Of a stretch of DNA of 64,000 bases, positions 7,477 to 15,858 are shown piece after piece. Source of the DNA: Desulfatitalea sp. BRH_c12. Lineage in GTDB: Bacteria; Desulfobacterota; Desulfobacteria; Desulfobacterales; Desulfosarcinaceae. The notes below the pieces were generated by a model. The model saw nothing but the letters and a program-made list of their open reading frames with translations. It did not search any database and was not told where the DNA came from. Made by a program: the position numbers and the translations under genes. The stretch is taken from the NCBI GenBank assembly GCA_000961655.1, contig LADR01000013.1, positions 62,001 to 126,000 on the forward strand, in the 5' to 3' direction. The stretch's first letter is position 1, and each line of letters begins with the position of its first letter.

Positions 7477-9231
7477 ATGAGGCCTTTACCCAAGTCCATA
7501 GGCACTTTTCTCAATCGGTTGCGCAATCGACTGCAGCGCGGGCGAAACACCCGCGACGATCTGTTTATCGGCGAACTCCTCAAACGCAATAAAATTATCA
7601 CTGAATTCCAGCTTAAGAGCGCCCTGGAAGCGCAACACGATACGTTGGTGCAGAAAGGCCGGGCGGTTCGCCTTGGGCAAATGGTCGTTGCGCTCGGGTA
7701 TGCCGGCGAAGCCGATATCATCCGCACGCTCAACGATGAGTATCAGATCGAGATTGTATCCCTGGAAGACGACATCCGCGAACGGTTGTCCGATAAATAC
7801 GGCGGTCCTTTGGAAAGTCTGCCGCGCGCGCGCATTCCTATGTGGATACAGATGGCCCTGGCCATGACCTTTGTCATCATCCTGGCGATGTCCACCCTGA
7901 GTCTGGTGGTGCTTGGTCAGCAGAAGACCCGTCTTTACGAACAAAGTGTGCGTTTGGGGATGGTCAGCCTGAACTATTTTGCCAACAATTCTCCGATCGC
8001 TCTGTTGGAAGACGATATCGTGCGGCTCAATACGTTGATCAAGGACGCGGCACGCGTCGAAGGCATGCGTTATGCCCTGATCGTCGGCGCCAACGATGTG
8101 GTCAAAGCCCACACTGACATCAATCTGATCGGCTTGCCATTCAAGCACTTCCGCGAAAATCCCGAAATTACCCAGCACGGGGAGGTAGTCTATTACAGGT
8201 ACCACCGTCCGGATGGTGAACACCTGCTTGACATGTACCGGCCCATCCACTTCCAGGGCAAACGCCTGGGCCAGGTCCATGTCGGTATTTCCTTGGATTT
8301 TATAGAAGCTTTGATCCGCCAGGAGCGCTTTTCGGTGATCGTGATCACTTTGGCGGTCATTGCGGTGGGCTTGGGCGTGGCGGTGCTTTACGGGTTTCGT
8401 TTTTCGCGTCCCATTTCTTACCTGGTCAAAGCCACTCAGGAAATCGCCAAGGGCAATTACCAATACAAGGTCCCGGTCCGACGCAACGATGAGATGGGCA
8501 CCCTGGGCGTCGCGTTCAACCGCATGGGGCAGGAGTTGTGGAAAAACGCCATGGCCCAGAAATCATTCGGAAAGTATGTGGGCAATGAAGTTCTCGATAT
8601 GATCCTGGCCAACCCGGAAACGGCCTGGCTGAAAGGGACCAGCAATGAAGCCACCATATTGTTCGGAGATGTGCGCGGGTTTACCTCCTATGCCGCCGGC
8701 AAGGCACCGCAGCAGGTGGTGGAAGCCCTGAATACCTATCTGGAGATTGCTACCAGGGTAATCATTCAGCACGGCGGCTACATCGACAAATTCATTGGGG
8801 ACGCGGTTTTAGGGGTGTTCGGGGTCCCGGTTTACCGGCAGGACCATGTCGAACGGGCGTTGCGCGCGGCCGTGTATCTGCAGCAAGAGTTGCGCAAGGA
8901 GAGCCGGCATGGTAATCAGCTCCTGGCCGCCGTGGGAATCAGCATTCACACCGGTGAGGTGGTGGCCGGCAACGTGGGCTCTCAGTCCAAAATGGAATAC
9001 ACAGTCATCGGCAATACCGTCAACCTGGCTGCGCGGCTCAATGCACTGGCCGGTCGTGGCGAAGTGGTGGTCAGTCGCGTGATCAAGGAGCATTTCGATC
9101 GAACCGAAAAAGCCGGACTTGAATTTCAGTTTGCAGCCATTGGCCCTCAGGTCATTAAAGGCATCACCGATCCAGTGGAGGTTTTCAAGATCGATAATAT
9201 TCATGGGAAATCCCAAGCGCACATATTATAG
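7477..9231 (+). CDS. Membrane adenylate/guanylate cyclase with MshEN-like N-terminus, sensor and HAMP
   Basis: A 584-residue class III nucleotidyl cyclase. Residues 27-90 hold two tandem copies of the MshEN pattern (IGELLKRNKIITEFQLKSAL and RLGQMVVALGYAGEADIIRT), which binds c-di-GMP in MshE-type ATPases. A membrane helix follows at about 122-147, then a periplasmic sensor of about 135 residues, a second helix at about 285-307, HAMP and the catalytic domain. Metal-binding aspartates are in FGDVRGFT (D398) and KFIGDAV (D442), and the lysine before FIGD favours ATP. The ATG at 7477 follows ACAGGGG; a TTG at 7429 is an alternative. The end overlaps the next gene by 29 bp, which suggests translational coupling. 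Confidence 0.88.
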   Translation: MRPLPKSIGTFLNRLRNRLQRGRNTRDDLFIGELLKRNKIITEFQLKSALEAQHDTLVQKGRAVRLGQMVVALGYAGEADIIRTLNDEYQIEIVSLEDDIRERLSDKYGGPLESLPRARIPMWIQMALAMTFVIILAMSTLSLVVLGQQKTRLYEQSVRLGMVSLNYFANNSPIALLEDDIVRLNTLIKDAARVEGMRYALIVGANDVVKAHTDINLIGLPFKHFRENPEITQHGEVVYYRYHRPDGEHLLDMYRPIHFQGKRLGQVHVGISLDFIEALIRQERFSVIVITLAVIAVGLGVAVLYGFRFSRPISYLVKATQEIAKGNYQYKVPVRRNDEMGTLGVAFNRMGQELWKNAMAQKSFGKYVGNEVLDMILANPETAWLKGTSNEATILFGDVRGFTSYAAGKAPQQVVEALNTYLEIATRVIIQHGGYIDKFIGDAVLGVFGVPVYRQDHVERALRAAVYLQQELRKESRHGNQLLAAVGISIHTGEVVAGNVGSQSKMEYTVIGNTVNLAARLNALAGRGEVVVSRVIKEHFDRTEKAGLEFQFAAIGPQVIKGITDPVEVFKIDNIHGKSQAHIL

Positions 9232-10210
9232 GATGGTCGTCCTGGGGGCGATTCTTTGGACTGTCGCCGCGATCAGTTGCACCGGCAGCCCGTGGTTTCG
9301 AGATGTCGCGCCATCGCCCCGTGACGAACACTTGGCGATTGTCCGCGTAGCGCGCGGGGATACCCTGGCAAGCCTGGCGCAAACCCACCTGGGGGACAGC
9401 GGCAAGGCATGGGTGATCGCCACAGCCAACAACCTCCAATCGGTGCGCGCCGGGCAGCATCTGGTGATCCCCTTGAAGCCAATCGTCTATGGCGGCCTGG
9501 CTGTGGACGGGTATCAGACCGTGCCTGTGTTGCTCTATCCGAACATGACCGATCAGCCGGAGGCACGCGACGGCTTATCCGCCGCCATTTTCAACGACCA
9601 AATGCACTACCTGCGGAAAAACGGCTACTGCACGGTCCGACTGGACAGTTTCGACCGCTTTCTCGCGTTGGCCGATGCCCTGCCTGCCAAGGCGCTGCTC
9701 ATCACCTTTGACAGCACTGAACGTTGGGTGTTCGAAATCGCTTATCCCATCCTCAAACGTCATGGGTTCACGGCGGCTGTGTTCATTGCCACCGACCGGA
9801 TTGGAAACCCTGGGCATTTGACCTGGCCGGATTTGGCTGCCATGGCAGCCGACGGCTTCGACATCGGGGCCGCAGGCAATAGCGGAAGCAGCCTTGTCGC
9901 AGGGGCCGGCGGGGGCAATGCGGCCCTTTACCTCCGGCAATTGGAGGAGCAGATCCGCCAGCCTCAAGTGGCCATTGCGCAACACTTGAACACCCCATGC
10001 TATTTTGCCTATCCCGGCGGAGAGACCAACGATGTGGCCGTGGCCATGCTCAAGCGCAACGGGTATCATGGCGCCTTTACCCAACAACCCGGGGGCAATC
10101 CGTTTTTTGCCGATCCTTATAAGTTGAAGCGTTTCGTTATCAGCAGCCAGCTTTCGCTGGAACAGTTCGAGCGCCTTTTACAAATCTTTGTAAAGGCGGA
10201 TCTGCAATGA
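9203..10210 (+). CDS. Lipoprotein with LysM and inactive-looking polysaccharide deacetylase domain
   Basis: This 335-residue lipoprotein has a signal peptide ending in a lipobox (VAAISC), a LysM peptidoglycan-binding domain (about residues 45-93, VARGDTLASLAQTHLG) and a NodB-like polysaccharide deacetylase fold to the end. Motif 1 reads TFDS (D170, S171) instead of TFDD, and the motif 2 histidines are replaced (GAAGNSGSS near 222-230). Two of the usual metal ligand sets are therefore missing, while motif 3 resembles the family (CYFAYPGG). It is probably a non-catalytic sugar-binding protein of the periplasm. The ATG at 9203 lies inside the cyclase gene, and the stop overlaps the next start as ATGA. 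Confidence 0.82.
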   Translation: MGNPKRTYYRMVVLGAILWTVAAISCTGSPWFRDVAPSPRDEHLAIVRVARGDTLASLAQTHLGDSGKAWVIATANNLQSVRAGQHLVIPLKPIVYGGLAVDGYQTVPVLLYPNMTDQPEARDGLSAAIFNDQMHYLRKNGYCTVRLDSFDRFLALADALPAKALLITFDSTERWVFEIAYPILKRHGFTAAVFIATDRIGNPGHLTWPDLAAMAADGFDIGAAGNSGSSLVAGAGGGNAALYLRQLEEQIRQPQVAIAQHLNTPCYFAYPGGETNDVAVAMLKRNGYHGAFTQQPGGNPFFADPYKLKRFVISSQLSLEQFERLLQIFVKADLQ

Positions 10211-11529
10211 AATCAGCCGGGGTTTTGCCGATTATGATGTGTTGCCTGCTGACGCTGCACGGGTGTACCGCATGGCCCCAAGTTGCCACCCAAAAAGGCG
10301 CCGAGCAAAGCGGTGCGCAGGATGTTCTGACGGCTGAAAGTTGCCGGCAACACGCCCTCATTCTCGAAAAGCAAGGCAATCTGCGTCCGGCCCTGTTTGC
10401 ATGGCGCACTGCAGCGCAACTTGAACCAGACCATCCCGATACGCGCCAGAAGATCGCATCGCTGGAAATCACCATTGCTGACCGCGCCAAGATCCATTTC
10501 AAAAAAGGTACCGAACATCTTCAGGCAGGGCGCTTGGATGCGGCGCAACGGCAAATGCTGATCACCTTGCGACTATTGCCGGAACACGCCAAAGCGCTGA
10601 ATGCACTGAAATCGCTTTGGAACGATCCGCCGCTTGTTTACAAAGTCCGGCGCGGCGACTCTTTGTCGCGGATTGCGGTCGACTTTTATGATGATCCGGG
10701 CAAAGCGGTGATGATCGCTTTTTACAATAATCTGGACTTGAACGAAACATTGCCAATCGGCAAGGTGCTTCGGTTGCCGGATTGTGAAAAAGGACCGGCC
10801 GCGGCGGCGCGGAAAGAAATCCAGTCGCTCGTGGAAAAGGCCCGACAGGCGCTGGCGCGGAAAAACTATGCTGAAGTATTGGTCCTCACCGACCCTCTCA
10901 CTCACCCTGAAGCGCTGGAATTGAATGAGACGGCCCGCTTCGCATTGGGCAGCGCCCTGATGGCGCGCAACGATGAGAGATCGGCATTGGCGCAGTTTAA
11001 GCAGCTCCGCCCGGGGTATCCGGGATTGGAGAGTGAAATGGCCCGGGCGCGGCACAATTTGCAGCAGCGCGCCACGAACGAAAAAATGGTTTCAGCCCGC
11101 CAGCTTTATGACGACGGCGCTTATGCCAACGCCATCGCGGTGTACAAGGCGATGCTGACCAGCGAGTCATCCCGTCAGGACGCTCAAACGATGCTGCAGG
11201 CCTGTTATTATTCACTAGGCAAACAGTTGCTCGAACAAGACCTGGAGATTGAGGCCATCGATGCGCTGAGCCATCTGGATCAAGGCTATCAGGATACCGG
11301 CCTTCTGTTGAACCGAGCGCGGTCACGGCTCAATGCGCGCGCCGAGAACCATTACCGCGAAGGTGTCCGGTTTTTTCTGGACGAGGACCTGGCGCTGGCT
11401 GTGGCTGCCTGGGAAAAAACCCTGTACTTTAATCCAGAGCACCCCAAAGCCCGCCAGGATATGGAAAACGCAGTCAGAATCCTGGAAAAGTTGCACGGTT
11501 TGGGACATGATGGCAAAAAAGTGCGCTGA
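10207..11529 (+). CDS. Lipoprotein with LysM domain and TPR-like repeats
   Basis: This 440-residue lipoprotein has a lipobox at LTLHGC. Helical TPR-like repeats occupy about residues 40-130, a LysM domain 142-190 (VRRGDSLSRIAVDFYDDPGKA), and further TPR-like helices run from about 200 to the end (for example YREGVRFFLDEDLALAVAAW). It probably tethers protein partners to peptidoglycan in the periplasm. It overlaps the previous gene by 4 bp (ATGA) and ends an operon begun by the adenylate cyclase; the MltF-like gene follows after 356 bp. Confidence 0.85.
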   Translation: MKSAGVLPIMMCCLLTLHGCTAWPQVATQKGAEQSGAQDVLTAESCRQHALILEKQGNLRPALFAWRTAAQLEPDHPDTRQKIASLEITIADRAKIHFKKGTEHLQAGRLDAAQRQMLITLRLLPEHAKALNALKSLWNDPPLVYKVRRGDSLSRIAVDFYDDPGKAVMIAFYNNLDLNETLPIGKVLRLPDCEKGPAAAARKEIQSLVEKARQALARKNYAEVLVLTDPLTHPEALELNETARFALGSALMARNDERSALAQFKQLRPGYPGLESEMARARHNLQQRATNEKMVSARQLYDDGAYANAIAVYKAMLTSESSRQDAQTMLQACYYSLGKQLLEQDLEIEAIDALSHLDQGYQDTGLLLNRARSRLNARAENHYREGVRFFLDEDLALAVAAWEKTLYFNPEHPKARQDMENAVRILEKLHGLGHDGKKVR

Positions 11530-11885
11530 GGTGTCGAAGCGTTCTATCGCCCATCCAACGCGCATTTCGAAAATTGAGTCCCCCCGCTGCACCATACTTT
11601 TGAACGACCGGCGACATTTTTGGTCACTTGGTTGGACAAAAATTGGGTTGATTTCAGTGCAATTGCCCCTATGTTTGCGTCGTGACAGTGCTATGCATCC
11701 GGTTCTTTCAAGATAGATTTTCAATAATTCAAAGGCATTCTTGCCGAGATGGCCATGTCGGTCGTTGCTGGCAGATTTATTGCTTGCCTGATCATGCTCT
11801 GGCGTGTGCGATGTTTTTTTGATACCGGGATTTCCTCAACGCCCGTTTGTATATAGAAGGCTACTATGACACCCGATATCCAAAG
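11530..11885. other. Intergenic stretch, no gene seen
   Basis: About 350 bp between the LysM/TPR lipoprotein and the MltF-like gene. I see no credible coding frame or clear hairpin terminator. It may carry a separate promoter for the transglycosylase. Confidence 0.4.
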
Positions 11886-13283
11886 ATGCCCAGAAAAAAC
11901 CTGAAAATATCAAAGCACATCATCTGTGCGTTGTTGAGCACCCTGGTTTTGGCTGCTTGCGATGGCGTATTGATGCGCAACGATTTAGAGGCGCTCCAGT
12001 CCCGTGGTGAACTGACGCTCATCACGCGCAACAATTTCGCCTGCTATTTAGAAACTTCCCATGGTCCGGCCGGATTTGAATATGAGTTGGCTAAGGCATT
12101 TGCCGACCATCTTGGTATCCGCCTGCGGCCTGTGGTGATCGAAGACGAAGCGGATATGGTCGAAGCCCTTCTTCAAGGGAAAGGCGACCTTCTTGCGGCC
12201 GGTTTTCCTTTTGGCCAGCCGACCGCACGCCTGGTTTCCCTGGGGCCCGGGTACCTGGATGTGCGCGAGCAGGTCGTGGGACGGCGGGGCGGACCGGCTC
12301 TTACGAGTGTGAAGGATCTTATTCAGTATCCCCTTTCGATTGCGGGAAGCAGCGCCAGCCTCGAACAGTTGAATGCGCTCAAGGCGGAGAATGCCGACCT
12401 CAGCTGGCAGATGATGCCCGATCGCAACAGTGAAGAGATGCTGCAGTTGGTCTGGAATGAGTCGGTGCCGCTGACGGTGGTTGAATCGAATACGCTGATG
12501 ATGAACCGTCGTTTTTACCCTGAACTGACCGTTCATTTCGATCTGGGCACCGTGCAACAGCTGCGCTGGGCCATCAACCCGCAAAATCGCCATCTGCAGC
12601 GCGCCGTGAGTCTTTGGTTCGCCACCAAAGAGGCTCAGCAGACCGTCAACCGCCTGGTCAGTCATTACTACAGCCACCTGGAAGAGTTCGACTATGTCGA
12701 TCTGGTGCGCTATCGTCGCCGGATCGGCGAACGCCTGCCCAAGTATCAGACGTACTTCGAACAAGCAGCCCAACAGCACGGCATGGACTGGCAGTTGGTG
12801 GCGGCCCAGGCTTACCAGGAATCACATTGGGATCCCAATGCCGTCAGTTTCACGGGGGTGCGCGGCATCATGATGCTCACTCTGGATACCGCCAAAACGC
12901 TCGGACTCAAAAATCGTCTTGCGGAAAAAGACGCCATTTTCGCAGGAACGCGTTATCTGGCGCGTTTGCATCGATTGGTCGGGGATGACGTGCCCGAACC
13001 CGATCGCACGTTGATGGCACTGGCCGCTTACAATATCGGTTTTGGTCATCTGCAGGATGCCCGCGATCTGACGCGGAAGATCGGCAAATCTTCCAATACC
13101 TGGAGTGGGGTGCGTGAAGTCCTGCCCCTGTTACAGCAAAAAAAATATTACCAGCGGCTCCCCTTCGGTTACGCGCGCGGTAATGAAGCCGTGCAATATG
13201 TGGATCGTATCCGCACCTACCACAAGGTTTTAAATATGGCCCTGGCGCCACCCTCCGAGAGTCTCAAAAGCGTCGGCGGATAA
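11886..13283 (+). CDS. mltF: MltF-like membrane-bound lytic murein transglycosylase
   Basis: A 465-residue lipoprotein (lipobox LVLAAC) of the periplasm. An N-terminal solute-binding-protein family 3 domain (about residues 35-265) acts in MltF as a regulatory module that senses muropeptides. The C-terminal SLT domain (about 290-430) cleaves glycan strands by forming 1,6-anhydroMurNAc; the catalytic glutamate is E312 in AYQESHWDPNA. The ATG at 11886 is chosen although no strong Shine-Dalgarno is visible; a TTG at 11847 would add 13 residues. It lies downstream of LysM lipoproteins, which fits a cell-wall remodelling group. Confidence 0.88.
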   Translation: MPRKNLKISKHIICALLSTLVLAACDGVLMRNDLEALQSRGELTLITRNNFACYLETSHGPAGFEYELAKAFADHLGIRLRPVVIEDEADMVEALLQGKGDLLAAGFPFGQPTARLVSLGPGYLDVREQVVGRRGGPALTSVKDLIQYPLSIAGSSASLEQLNALKAENADLSWQMMPDRNSEEMLQLVWNESVPLTVVESNTLMMNRRFYPELTVHFDLGTVQQLRWAINPQNRHLQRAVSLWFATKEAQQTVNRLVSHYYSHLEEFDYVDLVRYRRRIGERLPKYQTYFEQAAQQHGMDWQLVAAQAYQESHWDPNAVSFTGVRGIMMLTLDTAKTLGLKNRLAEKDAIFAGTRYLARLHRLVGDDVPEPDRTLMALAAYNIGFGHLQDARDLTRKIGKSSNTWSGVREVLPLLQQKKYYQRLPFGYARGNEAVQYVDRIRTYHKVLNMALAPPSESLKSVGG

Positions 13284-13383
13284 ACGCTTGGAACCCATGG
13301 CTGCCGGCATGATACTCGCCGGCGTTCAATAATGCCGTCCCAACCGCTATGCACACCTTCTGTGGGGGGGCAGGCGGTTGCCC

Positions 13384-13440
13384 GCACTAATCTGATGGCT
13401 GATTGGGTGCGGACCACCCGCCCGAACCTCGATAGGTGCG
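13384..13440. repeat. Fragment of dispersed GCGGACCACCC repeat
   Basis: GGTGCGGACCACCCGCCCGAAC is a degenerate copy of the arm seen at 57955-57975 (GGCGCGGACCACCCATCCGAATCACC). It sits between the convergent mltF-like and crotonase genes. Confidence 0.5.
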
Positions 13441-13455
13441 ATCCCCTACGTTGCG

Positions 13456-14256
13456 TTAATCCCTGTTTTTGAATTGCGGCGTACGTTTTTCAAAGTTGGC
13501 GGTAACCGCCTCTACCTGGTTGGCAGAGCCGATCAAAGTCCTTTGCAAGGACGCTTCCAGGGCAAGCCCCTCATCGGCGCCGGCATGCCAGGCGGCTTCC
13601 AGCAACTGTTTGGCGGCTGTAATGGCTGAGGGTGATTTGGCCGCGAACGCCGCGGCCATTTTGTGGGCTTCGGCCAGTGGATCATCGCAGATCCGTGTAA
13701 CCAGGCCCAAACGCTCGGCTTCATCGGCTTCCACGATCCTTCCCGAAAAGGTCAGCTCCTTGGCAACATCGATGCGGACCAGGTCCCGTAATGTTTGCGT
13801 AATGGACATATCCGGCACGAGTCCCCACTTTATCTCCATCACTGAAAGACGCGTATCAGGTGCGGCCAAGCGAATATCCGCTCCCAGGGCGATCTGCAGG
13901 CCTCCGCCAAAAGCCACGCCATGCAGAGCGGCAATGACCGGTACCGGAACCATTTTCCATATTAACCCGGGCATTTGGGCCCGATTGCCTGGAAGTTCAT
14001 CCATTTTGCCCAGCAAATCAACGGCGCCCTTGCCGGCGCCCATTTCCACGAAGCTCTGAAAATCCAGGCCGGCGCAAAAGCCGCGTCCTTCTCCGGAGAT
14101 GACAACGGCGCGTACGGTTTTGTCCTTGGCAAGCGTCTGGCCGGCCGCAATGATCGCTTCAAACATACCAGGGCTGAGGGCATTGTATTTATCAGCCCGA
14201 TTGAGACGGACATCGGCCACATGGTCGACGATGCTGATTTTTACCAATTCAGACAT
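13456..14256 (-). CDS. Enoyl-CoA hydratase/isomerase (crotonase) family protein
   Basis: A 266-residue crotonase, an enzyme class that hydrates or isomerises enoyl-CoA thioesters. Oxyanion-hole segments are visible in GEGRGFCAGLDFQSF and ALHGVAFGGGLQIALGADIRLA. The usual first catalytic glutamate region reads RLSVMEIKWGLVPDMS, so the glutamate is present. AAGGAG precedes the ATG. It points away from the OYE/ThDP/dehydrogenase genes, with a 411-bp shared upstream region, so it may belong to the same regulated pathway. Substrate unknown. Confidence 0.88.
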   Translation of the reverse strand: MSELVKISIVDHVADVRLNRADKYNALSPGMFEAIIAAGQTLAKDKTVRAVVISGEGRGFCAGLDFQSFVEMGAGKGAVDLLGKMDELPGNRAQMPGLIWKMVPVPVIAALHGVAFGGGLQIALGADIRLAAPDTRLSVMEIKWGLVPDMSITQTLRDLVRIDVAKELTFSGRIVEADEAERLGLVTRICDDPLAEAHKMAAAFAAKSPSAITAAKQLLEAAWHAGADEGLALEASLQRTLIGSANQVEAVTANFEKRTPQFKNRD

Positions 14257-14667
14257 AGGTTCTCCTTTTGTAATCCATGAGGGTTGCCGCCGTTAAGACC
14301 GCTGGCGGGAATGGATGCCGACGACGATGCACCCTAACCGAAATGGCGCCCGGAAACAATAATGTTGTGCGCGCTTACGGTTCGTTCCGCGTAAAAGCAA
14401 AAAGATGAGAGCCGGTCTTTCCATATGTGCATAGGGAGCATCATTTTGTTCGTCATAGTCGAATGATAATCGGCATGGCAAAATGGATCGGACATAACCG
14501 TTGCAAAAGGGAAAGGGATCATAGTATCTTTGCTATTACGTGCCACTTCCGGGGTCCCTGGCAGGTGGACGCGTGGCAAAAGCTGCGTTTAGGTAGGCCA
14601 GGGCCCTACGTTCGTCAGGCCTTGCGCCCTCCCGGGCGCTCGCAGAAAAATCAGAGGAGTACTGCCT
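14257..14667. other. 411-bp divergent upstream region, no gene seen
   Basis: This separates the crotonase gene from the OYE gene and must hold the promoters of both. I see no credible coding frame and no operator I can name. Confidence 0.4.
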
Positions 14668-15780
14668 ATGCCATCTCTTTTTGAAAAAACGACCATCAAT
14701 GGTCTTACTTTGAACAACCGCTTCGTGCGGTCGGCTACCTGGGAAGGTATGGCTGCGGAAGACGGGACCTGCACGCCACGGTTAGTCGGGGTCATGCGTG
14801 AACTGGCTGAAGGCCGGGTGGGCCTGATTATCGCCAGTCACGCCTATGTTACCCGGGAAGGGCAGGCCACGCCCTGGCAACTGGGGATTTATGACGATAG
14901 CCTGATCGATGGCTTAGTCCGGATGGCCGGCGCGGTGCATGATTGCCAAGGCAAGATCGTTGCACAACTCGCGCATGCCGGCTGTTTTGGCAGCGAGCGT
15001 CTGTCCGGGATGCCGCCGCTGGCGCTTACGCTGTATGACGCGCGCAGCACCCAAAAATGCCGGCTGGCCACGACCGAGGATCTGGACAAGATACCCGCCG
15101 CTTTTGCCAATGCCGCGCGTCGCGCGCAGCAGGCCGGTTTCGACGGGGTGCAAATCCATGCCGCGCACGGGTACTTGCTATCGCAATCGCTGTCGCCTGC
15201 CTTCAACCAAAGAGAGGATGGGTACGGCGGCGGACTGACGCAACGCGCGCGTTTGGTTCTGGAGGTACTGGCTGCCGTTCGCCAGGCGGTCGGCAGTCAC
15301 TATCCGGTTCTTGTTAAAATCAACTGCGCTGATTTCATAGAAAATGGTCTGACGATCGAAGACGCTTTGCAGGTCGCCCGCATGTTGCAAGACGGTGGCA
15401 TCGACGCGATAGAAGTGAGCGGCGGTACGGTAGTGTCGGGTGCGCTCAGCCCGGTGCGTGAAAAGATCACTTCCGAAGATAAAGAAGCTTACTTCAGAAC
15501 GTCGGCCGTGCGATTCAAAAATGCCTTGGATGTGCCCATTCTGCTGGTCGGCGGCATCCGCTCGCGCCAAACGGCGGAGACGCTGCTGAAAGAAGGTGTC
15601 GCCGATTACTTCTCCATGGCGCGTCCATTGATATGTGAACCGCATCTGATTAAACGCTGGCAGGAAGGCGATGCGCGCAAATCGGCTTGCGTGTCCGATA
15701 ACCTTTGCAACAAGGCCGCCCGGGCAGGCGAAGGCATCCATTGTGTGGTGGACAAGCGAAGGCAAGCGAGGCAACGATAG
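14668..15780 (+). CDS. NADH:flavin oxidoreductase, old yellow enzyme family
   Basis: A 370-residue single-domain FMN TIM barrel of the OYE/enoate-reductase family, which reduces activated C=C bonds. Visible motifs are NNRFVRSATWEGMA at the N-terminus, QLAHAGCFGS, and the substrate-site HAAHGYLLSQSLSPAFNQR with DGYGG. FMN-phosphate contacts lie in LLVGGIRSRQTAE and DYFSMARPLI. The C-terminal CVSDNLCNKA cysteines resemble those of anaerobic members. GAGGAG precedes the ATG. It is followed by the ThDP enzyme after 78 bp. Confidence 0.9.
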   Translation: MPSLFEKTTINGLTLNNRFVRSATWEGMAAEDGTCTPRLVGVMRELAEGRVGLIIASHAYVTREGQATPWQLGIYDDSLIDGLVRMAGAVHDCQGKIVAQLAHAGCFGSERLSGMPPLALTLYDARSTQKCRLATTEDLDKIPAAFANAARRAQQAGFDGVQIHAAHGYLLSQSLSPAFNQREDGYGGGLTQRARLVLEVLAAVRQAVGSHYPVLVKINCADFIENGLTIEDALQVARMLQDGGIDAIEVSGGTVVSGALSPVREKITSEDKEAYFRTSAVRFKNALDVPILLVGGIRSRQTAETLLKEGVADYFSMARPLICEPHLIKRWQEGDARKSACVSDNLCNKAARAGEGIHCVVDKRRQARQR

Positions 15781-15858
15781 ACCACTGATGACAAAGTGCA
15801 CGCAAACGTCAACCAAACCAAAGCGCGACACTCCCGCTATCTGAAGAAAGGAAAACGC

